From Salinimicrobium marinum (lineage in GTDB: Bacteria; Bacteroidota; Bacteroidia; Flavobacteriales; Flavobacteriaceae), in assembly GCF_014651535.1 (NCBI RefSeq), contig NZ_BMXB01000001.1, positions 619,470 to 683,469 of the forward strand: DNA of 64,000 nucleotides, in the 5' to 3' direction. Position numbers and translations under genes: made by a program. The notes beneath the pieces were generated by a model, which worked only from the letters and a program-made list of their open reading frames with translations, had not been told where the DNA came from and did not search any database. Numbering within the stretch: the first letter of the stretch is position 1; each line of letters starts with the position of its first letter. Below are positions 55,653-61,525 of the stretch, in pieces.

Positions 55653-55698
55653 AATTCCCCGCTAAGTTGACGGATATCCCCCCGAATTTCCCCACTAA
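55653..55698. promoter_or_regulatory. Direct repeats between glxA-type gene and SnoaL gene
   Basis: AATTCCCCGCTAA (55653-55665) and AATTTCCCCACTAA (55685-55698) are 32 bases apart, about three helical turns. AraC-family regulators bind such direct repeats, so this is a candidate operator for the divergent regulator. Confidence 0.45.
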
Positions 55699-55733
55699 TT
55701 AGCTGTAGATTTATCTTTTAAAATTTAAAAGCC

Positions 55734-56108
55734 ATGAGAGAAAAAGAAGAATTTATTAGAGATTTTAATGAGGCCTTTGCCACGAATGAGGTTGATTTTA
55801 TCCTTAATAGTATGACAGAAGATATAGAGTGGCATCTTGTGGGAGATCAAATCATCAATGGAAAACAGGCTGTAGAGGAAATTATGGAGCAAATGAAGGG
55901 AATTGAAACTCTCGAATCTAATTTATTCCAAATTATTAGCCACGGGAATCTGGCTGCTGCTAATGGACGTATGAAAATTAAGGATCCTTCGGGAGCTGTA
56001 AAAACCTTCGGATTCTCAGATTTTTATGAGCTTGAAGGCTTAAAATCTCCAAAGATCAAAAAAATGACCTCTTACGTCGTGAAGGTGAAAGAAGAAAAAA
56101 ACAAATAA
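55734..56108 (+). CDS. SnoaL-like (NTF2 fold) protein
   Basis: 124 residues. KEEFIRDFNEAFATNEVDFILNSMTEDIEWHLVGDQIINGKQAV and a long antiparallel sheet (ANGRMKIKDPSGAVKTFGFSDFYELEG) fit the SnoaL-like NTF2 fold. These small proteins have varied or unknown roles. It begins a same-strand run with a PhnB/VOC protein four bases after it, a DoxX protein and an SRPBCC protein, a set often found together in soil and marine Bacteroidota. Confidence 0.8.
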   Translation: MREKEEFIRDFNEAFATNEVDFILNSMTEDIEWHLVGDQIINGKQAVEEIMEQMKGIETLESNLFQIISHGNLAAANGRMKIKDPSGAVKTFGFSDFYELEGLKSPKIKKMTSYVVKVKEEKNK

Positions 56109-56111
56109 ATC

Positions 56112-57035
56112 ATGCTGAACAGAAAACAAAAGATTGTTCCCAATCTGTGGTTCGACAGGGAAGCGGAGGCAGCGGTGAATTTTTACACTTCTGTTTTTGA
56201 TAATTCCAGCGTGAATTCTCAGTTGAAATATTCGAAAGTGGGGCAGGAAATACACGGGCAGGAAGCAGGTACTGTCATGTCCATAGGTTTCCAGTTAGAG
56301 GGGTGTCAAATGCTAGCTCTTAACGGAGGACCTCAATTTAAATTTAATCCCTCAATTTCTTTTTTTGTGCTCTGTAAGGATGAGGAAGAAATCAACAGGT
56401 TATGGAAGGAACTGGTCGAGGAAGGGGAAGTTTATATGGAGCTGGATTCTTATGACTGGAGTTCGAGGTATGGATGGCTGCAGGATCGTTTTGGGCTTCA
56501 CTGGCAACTGATGGTAGCCACCGAAAATTCAGAACAAAACATTGTTCCCATGCTCATGTTCACCGGAGACAGCCACGGCAAAGCAGAATCAGCTATCCGA
56601 TACTACACTTCTGTTTTTGAAGATTCAAACCTCGAAGGCATTCTTAAATATGGAGAAGAAGACCAGAACGGATATGCCATGGGAGCTGTAAAACATGCAC
56701 AGTTTCAGCTGGAAGGGAAAACTTTTATGGCAATGGACAGCGGTGTGACACATGAATTTCCGTTTAATGAATCCATTTCTTTTATTGTAAATTGTAAAGA
56801 TCAGAAGGAAATTGATTCCTATTGGGGAAAGCTCACCCGGGAAGGAGATCCAAATGCACAACAGTGTGGATGGCTTAAAGATAAATTCGGAATTTCCTGG
56901 CAGATAATTCCGGAGGATATAGAAAAGATTCTGAACGATCCCGATAAAGCAAAGGCCCACCAGGCAATGGAAGCGCTGCTTGCAATGAAAAAGATCGATC
57001 TGGCAGGTTTAAAAAATTCAGGGGTTTCACAGTAA
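56112..57035 (+). CDS. Two-domain PhnB/VOC-superfamily protein
   Basis: 307 residues made of two similar glyoxalase-fold units: about 6-140 (QKIVPNLWFDREAEAAVNFYTSVF … SSRYGWLQDRFGLHWQLM) and about 145-280 (QNIVPMLMFTGDSHGKAESAIRYYTSVF … QQCGWLKDKFGISWQIIP). Both carry the PhnB signature 'YGWL-DRFG-WQ'. The family was once called 3-demethylubiquinone methyltransferase; no methyltransferase motif is present. The function is unknown. Confidence 0.88.
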   Translation: MLNRKQKIVPNLWFDREAEAAVNFYTSVFDNSSVNSQLKYSKVGQEIHGQEAGTVMSIGFQLEGCQMLALNGGPQFKFNPSISFFVLCKDEEEINRLWKELVEEGEVYMELDSYDWSSRYGWLQDRFGLHWQLMVATENSEQNIVPMLMFTGDSHGKAESAIRYYTSVFEDSNLEGILKYGEEDQNGYAMGAVKHAQFQLEGKTFMAMDSGVTHEFPFNESISFIVNCKDQKEIDSYWGKLTREGDPNAQQCGWLKDKFGISWQIIPEDIEKILNDPDKAKAHQAMEALLAMKKIDLAGLKNSGVSQ

Positions 57036-57060
57036 TTGTATTCATTTAAATTTTGTCATC

Positions 57061-57459
57061 ATGAAAAGACTTAAGGTTATCTTTTGGATTTCCACAGGCC
57101 TTATTTTTCTTTTTCAGGGAGTAATGCCTGCACTTACAGGTCATACAGAAATGGCCAGGGAAGGTATCCGTCATCTGGGCTATCCCGAATATTTCGGAAT
57201 TATGCTTACGATTTGTAAAGTTCTGGGAGCGATAGTATTAATTATGCCGAAACTTCCAAAGCGATTAAAGGAGTGGACTTATGCAGGTTTTACTTTCGAC
57301 TTCATTTTTGCTGCAGGAATTATTTATGCTGTGGAAGGTTTACATGCTGCCACCCTTTTTCCGCTAATCGTCCTGTTCGTACTTATGATCTCCTACTGCA
57401 GTTTCCATAAACTGGAAGAAATGCCTAAAACTATGCACTATGAAACGCAAAAAATGTAA
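57061..57459 (+). CDS. DoxX-like membrane protein
   Basis: 132 residues with four membrane helices (LKVIFWISTGLIFLFQGVMP; YFGIMLTICKVLGAIVLIMP; WTYAGFTFDFIFAAGIIYAV; LFPLIVLFVLMISYCSFHKL), a typical DoxX-like family protein. Some members take part in thiosulphate oxidation or oxidative-stress complexes, but most have no known role. It overlaps the SRPBCC gene by 20 bases. Confidence 0.85.
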   Translation: MKRLKVIFWISTGLIFLFQGVMPALTGHTEMAREGIRHLGYPEYFGIMLTICKVLGAIVLIMPKLPKRLKEWTYAGFTFDFIFAAGIIYAVEGLHAATLFPLIVLFVLMISYCSFHKLEEMPKTMHYETQKM

Positions 57460-58189
57460 AACCATAATTGATGCATCTGGAGAAAGAGTTTTGAAGATTC
57501 TTTGGGGTGAAGAAACCTATCACGAATGGACGACCGCTTTTGCCCAAGGATCTAAAGTAAAGACCGATTGGCAGGAAGGAAGTGAAATACTTTTTCTCAA
57601 TGCCGAAGATGAAGGAATGGTTTCCAGCATTCAGGAGAAAAAAGAACCTGAAAAAATGATTTTTAAACATCTGGGAATGATCGATAAGGAAGGAAAAGTT
57701 GATAGGTGCAGTGAGCATGTGAAAGGCTGGCAGGGAGCCGAAGAAATCTATATTCTCAAAGATTTTAACGGAAAAACTGAATTGACTGTAGAGATGGATC
57801 TTGACGAAAAACAGGAGGCTTTTTTTGAAGAAGCATGGCCGAAAGCATTTAAAAATTTGCATAACCTATCTCAATCTCCGGAAAAAACAAAACAACAAAT
57901 TTCTGTAAAAAGTAATATCGATGCACCTGTTGAAAAAGTGTTGAACTGCTGGGCAAATCCCGAAAATATTAAGCAATGGAATCATGCCAGTGCCGACTGG
58001 CATACACCTTCGGCTGAAAATGATCTTCGGGAAAACGGAAAGTTCTCATATCGTATGGAAGCGAAGGATGGCAGTGCCGGTTTCGATTTCGAAGGTATAT
58101 ATGATGAGGTCGATCGACACCGACGCATTAAATACACCTTGGGGAATGGTAGAAAAGTAACTGTTAGTTTTGTTCAGAATGAAAATTAA
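57440..58189 (+). CDS. Tandem SRPBCC/AHSA1 protein, second domain cut by in-frame TAA
   Basis: 249 residues: one SRPBCC (AHSA1/START-like) unit at about 1-145 and a second at about 150-249 that stops early. The second unit has KSNIDAPVEKVLNCWANPENIKQWNHASADWHTPSAENDLRENGKFSYRM but lacks its C-terminal helix. The same frame continues for 38 codons after the TAA with the missing end (EMQKEGWQAILDN). A single nonsense change or a base-call error would explain this. The domain binds hydrophobic ligands; function unknown. It starts inside the DoxX gene. Confidence 0.75.
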   Translation: MKRKKCKTIIDASGERVLKILWGEETYHEWTTAFAQGSKVKTDWQEGSEILFLNAEDEGMVSSIQEKKEPEKMIFKHLGMIDKEGKVDRCSEHVKGWQGAEEIYILKDFNGKTELTVEMDLDEKQEAFFEEAWPKAFKNLHNLSQSPEKTKQQISVKSNIDAPVEKVLNCWANPENIKQWNHASADWHTPSAENDLRENGKFSYRMEAKDGSAGFDFEGIYDEVDRHRRIKYTLGNGRKVTVSFVQNEN

Positions 58190-58306
58190 ATCATAGTAGA
58201 AGAAATTTTTGAAGCCGAAGATCTTCATTCCAATGAAATGCAAAAGGAGGGTTGGCAGGCAATTCTGGACAATTCTAAGGCTTATGTAGTGCGCCAAAAA
58301 ACCTGA
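58190..58306 (+). pseudogene. In-frame remainder of the SRPBCC gene after the stop
   Basis: The 38 codons before the TGA at 58304-58306 begin IIVEEIFEAEDLHSNEMQKE and continue GWQAILDNSKAY, the usual C-terminal helix of an AHSA1 domain. There is no start codon or ribosome-binding site before them. The sequence is well kept, so the interruption is recent or an artefact. Confidence 0.7.
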
Positions 58307-58361
58307 AAGAGAAAATATATTTCAGAGAAAATCATCATTAAGAACCAATAAACAGTGAAAT

Positions 58362-58964
58362 ATGAAACAGTTAATTTTATTTTTTGTCGTCCCAATCCTG
58401 CTTTCTATTCCGGGAGCTGAGGTAGAATGTTCTGCAGTTAAGACTGAAGTTATTCAAACGGACGAGAAAAAAATTCTGCTGAATTATTATGAGGAGACCA
58501 TCAATGATTTGAAGGCCGGAGTAGACGGCTTAAGTGAAGCGCAGTTGCAGTATAAACCATCGGGGGAACAATGGTCTGTAAGTCAGATACTGGAGCACAT
58601 CATCCTGACTGAGAAAATGCTTTTTGGAATGATGAAGGAAGAGATGGCTAAACAACCGAACCCCGAAAGAAGAGCCGAAATAAGATTTTCTGATGAGGAT
58701 ATCATAAAGGGAATGACAGATCGTAGCCAGAAAGCAAAAGCTTCGGAAGAGTTGGAGGGAAATGGCGCCTATATTTCTTTCGAAGAGGCAATGGAAGATG
58801 TTTTGGAGCAACGTCAATTAGTTCTGGATTACCTGAAAGATATATCTGTACAGGATTTACGGGACCGCGTGAGCGATTCTCCCTATGGTCCCATGGATGC
58901 ATACCAGTCATTCCTGTTTCTTGCAGGGCATATGGCCAGACATACGCTGCAGATCGAGAAGTAA
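58362..58964 (+). CDS. DinB-family four-helix protein with signal peptide
   Basis: 200 residues. A leader (MKQLILFFVVPILLSIPGAE) precedes a DinB_2-type four-helix bundle: KILLNYYEETINDLKAGVDGL, SEAQLQYKPSGEQWSVSQILEHII and LFLAGHMARHTLQIEK. The metal-binding His triad of the family is suggested by His in LEHI and the two in GHMARH. These proteins may act as metal-dependent thiol transferases or hydrolases; the activity is unknown. The leader places it in the periplasm, which is less usual for the family. Confidence 0.8.
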   Translation: MKQLILFFVVPILLSIPGAEVECSAVKTEVIQTDEKKILLNYYEETINDLKAGVDGLSEAQLQYKPSGEQWSVSQILEHIILTEKMLFGMMKEEMAKQPNPERRAEIRFSDEDIIKGMTDRSQKAKASEELEGNGAYISFEEAMEDVLEQRQLVLDYLKDISVQDLRDRVSDSPYGPMDAYQSFLFLAGHMARHTLQIEK

Positions 58965-59098
58965 AAGCTTCTCCGGGTTTTCCATCAGAATAGATTTGGG
59001 TGAATATGCAGAAATAATTTTGCTGAAGGTTGAGGTGTAAATTTTTTCTTTTCGTGTGTAAAAGATGTAGTTTTATGCCTCTTCTAATTCATTATAAT

Positions 59099-59614
59099 AT
59101 GCCTTTAATTTTACCTGTCAAGGGAGTGAATCCTGAAATTGACAAAAGCTGTTTTATAGCCGAAAATGCCACAATCGCAGGAGATGTGGTGATGGGGAAA
59201 AATTGTTCGGTCTGGTTTACAGCCGTAATTCGTGGAGATGTAAACGCCATCAGGATTGGTAACGGTACCAATATTCAGGATGGTGCCATTATTCATTGCA
59301 CATATCAGAAAGCGGCAACAACTATCGGGAATAATGTGTCTATTGGGCATAGAGCAATGGTTCACGGCTGTACCGTAAAGGATAATGCACTTATTGGCAT
59401 GGGAGCTATTGTGATGGATCACGCTGTAGTTGAGAAAAATTGTATCATTGCTGCCGGCGCGGTGGTGCTGGAAAATACCATTTGTGAAGCAGGCTTCATT
59501 TATGCAGGTATCCCGGCAAAGAAGGTAAAACAACTGACCACGGAACAAATAGATAATCTCAAGAAAACAGCTGCCAATTACGTGATGTACAGCGGATGGT
59601 TTTCAGAGGAATAG
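59099..59614 (+). CDS. Gamma-carbonic-anhydrase-like left-handed beta-helix protein
   Basis: 171 residues from the ATG at 59099 (MPLILPVKGVNPEIDKSCFI); an in-frame extension of 23 codons has no support. Hexapeptide repeats (AENATIAGDVVMGKNCSVWF, then IRGDVNAIRIGNGTNIQDGA) run through most of the protein. His residues in AIIHCTY, IGHRAMVHG place a metal site like that of gamma-CA proteins (YrdA/CaiE/PaaY group). It could be a carbonic anhydrase or a related acyl-CoA-type protein; these cannot be told apart here. Confidence 0.88.
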   Translation: MPLILPVKGVNPEIDKSCFIAENATIAGDVVMGKNCSVWFTAVIRGDVNAIRIGNGTNIQDGAIIHCTYQKAATTIGNNVSIGHRAMVHGCTVKDNALIGMGAIVMDHAVVEKNCIIAAGAVVLENTICEAGFIYAGIPAKKVKQLTTEQIDNLKKTAANYVMYSGWFSEE

Positions 59615-59666
59615 AATTTCCAGTTTCCTCCGGAAAAGTAACACACGTTTTAAACGGAATAGAATA

Positions 59667-60503
59667 ATGCACAAGAATATTTTCAGGATTTCGTTTTTTA
59701 TTGTTGTTCTTATCTTTTGGAGCGGTACCCTGCAAGCCCAGGTAAAAATATGTTCCTGGAATCTTCAAAATTTCGGAAAAAGCAAATCTGCTGCAGAGAT
59801 ACAATTTGTAGCAAATACGTTAAAGGAATTTGATGTGGTGGCCCTTCAGGAAATAGTGGCGGGTTATGGCGGCGCACAGGCGGTGGCAAAATTAGCAGAT
59901 GAACTTAACAGGACGGGGACAAATTGGGATTATATCGTTAGTGATCCTACGGTAAGCACCCCTTATGGCACCGAACGTTATGCGTACCTGTGGAAAACCT
60001 CCAGCATAAAGAGAGTGAAACGGGCATGGCTGGAAGATAATTATGTGCAGGAGATTGACCGGGAGCCATATTTATTGGATTTTAATTATAATGGAGAACT
60101 GTTTACACTGGTGAGTTTTCACGCCATTCCCAAAAAGAGACAGCCGGAAACCGAAATCAAATACTTTAAATTTTTTCCGGAATTCTATGCAGAAAAAAAC
60201 CTGATCTTTTTGGGAGATTTTAATATTCCGCAGAGCCATACTGTTTTTAATCCGCTGAAGAAAATGGGGTATGAGTCTGTTTTTAAAGATCAAAAGACCA
60301 CTATGAAAATGAAGTGTGTGGCAGGGGAATGCCTTGCTTCGGAATATGATAATATTTTTTATGACACGAAAAATTCAGGGCTTCAAGCTTCGGGAGTCGT
60401 CCATTTTTATCGGAATTTTCCCGATATGAAAGCTGCCAGGCGAATATCAGATCATATTCCTGTATGGGCAGAATTTTATTTTGGGGAAGAAAAAGACAAC
60501 TGA
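59667..60503 (+). CDS. Secreted endonuclease/exonuclease/phosphatase-family protein
   Basis: 278 residues with a signal peptide (ending GTLQAQ). The DNase I-like motifs are in order: VKICSWNLQNFG (Asn), VVALQEIV (metal-binding Glu), the His in SFHAIP, IFLGDFNIPQ (Asp/Asn pair) and the C-terminal SDHIPVWAEF (Asp-His). All catalytic residues are present. It is exported, so it may degrade extracellular DNA for nutrient use; a phosphodiesterase with another substrate is possible. Confidence 0.88.
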   Translation: MHKNIFRISFFIVVLIFWSGTLQAQVKICSWNLQNFGKSKSAAEIQFVANTLKEFDVVALQEIVAGYGGAQAVAKLADELNRTGTNWDYIVSDPTVSTPYGTERYAYLWKTSSIKRVKRAWLEDNYVQEIDREPYLLDFNYNGELFTLVSFHAIPKKRQPETEIKYFKFFPEFYAEKNLIFLGDFNIPQSHTVFNPLKKMGYESVFKDQKTTMKMKCVAGECLASEYDNIFYDTKNSGLQASGVVHFYRNFPDMKAARRISDHIPVWAEFYFGEEKDN

Positions 60504-60541
60504 CTGCAGTAGATCCAGAAAGATAGGGTTTTATAAATTTC

Positions 60542-60568
60542 AACTGAAAATCTGCATTTCAGTTTTAA
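60542..60568 (+). terminator. Rho-independent terminator after the nuclease-like gene
   Basis: AACTGAAA (60542-60549) and TTTCAGTT (60557-60564) form a perfect 8-bp stem with a 7-base loop, followed by TT and then AATC. It lies between two convergent genes. Confidence 0.7.
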
Positions 60569-60656
60569 TCTGATATGCGAAAAGTATGACTGCTGAAGGA
60601 ATAATTATCTTCTAAACTCAAAGTATATCTAATGCTTACGATTTTCTGGTGGGAGT

Positions 60657-61115
60657 TTACATTTTGTATACTTTGGCGAGGCTCACCTCCTGATCATATT
60701 GTGCAGTGATCGTACAAACTTCGTTCACGAGCTCCATGGTATAAATAATGCCTTTGCCATAATCTTTCCATTCCATATCCCCCGTCTGCACAAGATTTCG
60801 GGTAAATGAGAGCATATTATGCTTAGTTTCTGAAGATGGCTCGAGGATCTGCCATTTATAGCAGGTTTCATTTCCGTCTTTGAACTTTTTGAAGAAAAGA
60901 ACTTTTCGCTGTTCATATTCCCCGCTGGCTTTTGTTTTTACCGGGGTTTTATAAAAAAGGTAATTTTCACCAGATTCTGAAACTCCTTCTGAAAAGGGTG
61001 TGCCATAAGCAGAAAGAACTTCACTGCGGGTCTGTAAAATCTGTGCTTCTGCAGATTGACCAAAGATCAGTAACAGAAAGCAAATTCCAAATATATAACT
61101 GAGACTTGTTTTCAT
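60657..61115 (-). CDS. Secreted hypothetical protein
   Basis: 152 residues from the ATG ending at 61115, which starts the signal peptide MKTSLSYIFGICFLLLIFGQ; a longer in-frame version lacks leader features. No family is recognised. The mature part is beta-rich (SEVLSAYGTPFSEGVSESGE, then YLFYKTPVKTKASGEYEQRK) with one conserved-looking Cys pair (TCYKWQI and EVCTITAQY). TAATTTTG on the - strand (61163-61170) is an exact TAnnTTTG match and a candidate promoter, 48 bases before the start. Confidence 0.6.
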   Translation of the reverse strand: MKTSLSYIFGICFLLLIFGQSAEAQILQTRSEVLSAYGTPFSEGVSESGENYLFYKTPVKTKASGEYEQRKVLFFKKFKDGNETCYKWQILEPSSETKHNMLSFTRNLVQTGDMEWKDYGKGIIYTMELVNEVCTITAQYDQEVSLAKVYKM

Positions 61116-61378
61116 AACACTGCATTTATAGATTGTAAGAAGCTGAATGACACTTAAATATACAAAATTAAAACGAAGTTCCAACGAGGAAGTGGCGAGG
61201 GAATCTAAATTTTTAATTTACTGACACATCACCAACCTCATGTTGGTTCATTCAATAATATTGCATAATTGGAATAGATCACAAGGGGCAGTCTCTGCTA
61301 TACTTACAGCTACTTATACTCCTGAAGCGGGATTAGAAGAACTGCTGGAATAAAAAATTGAGTTTTTCCAGGTGAACT
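61116..61378. other. Intergenic stretch between the secreted protein and the 46-residue ORF
   Basis: A small hairpin ACCAAC/GTTGGT with a CTCAT loop lies at 61231-61247. A 37-codon + strand frame at 61240-61353 ends with plausible residues (TPEAGLEELLE) but has no ribosome-binding site or partner and is not called. Confidence 0.3.
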
Positions 61379-61519
61379 TTAAGGCTGCATAATAGATTCT
61401 GTCCTGTCGGTCTTATCTGCTCTTCCGTCCTGGTACCCTGTGATCAAACCTACAGCCAGTATAGTAACTATGATCCATAGGTACAGGTTCCTCCTGTTCT
61501 TATTAGTTTGTCTGCTCAT
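61379..61519 (-). CDS. 46-residue single-pass membrane peptide
   Basis: The ATG ends at 61519, six bases after the stop of the tricorn-like gene on the same strand, so the two are probably cotranscribed. The peptide has a basic N-terminus (MSRQTNKNRRN), one hydrophobic segment of about 18 residues (LYLWIIVTILAVGLITGY) and a polar tail (QDGRADKTDRTESIMQP). This positive-inside pattern in so short a frame is unlikely by chance. The family is not recognised. Confidence 0.6.
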   Translation of the reverse strand: MSRQTNKNRRNLYLWIIVTILAVGLITGYQDGRADKTDRTESIMQP

Positions 61520-61525
61520 AATTAA

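Noticed and set aside
61240-61353. 37-codon + strand frame with protein-like C-terminus (TPEAGLEELLE)
   Set aside because: It sits over a small hairpin, has no ribosome-binding site and no support from neighbours; possible gene remnant, but not provable from one sequence.
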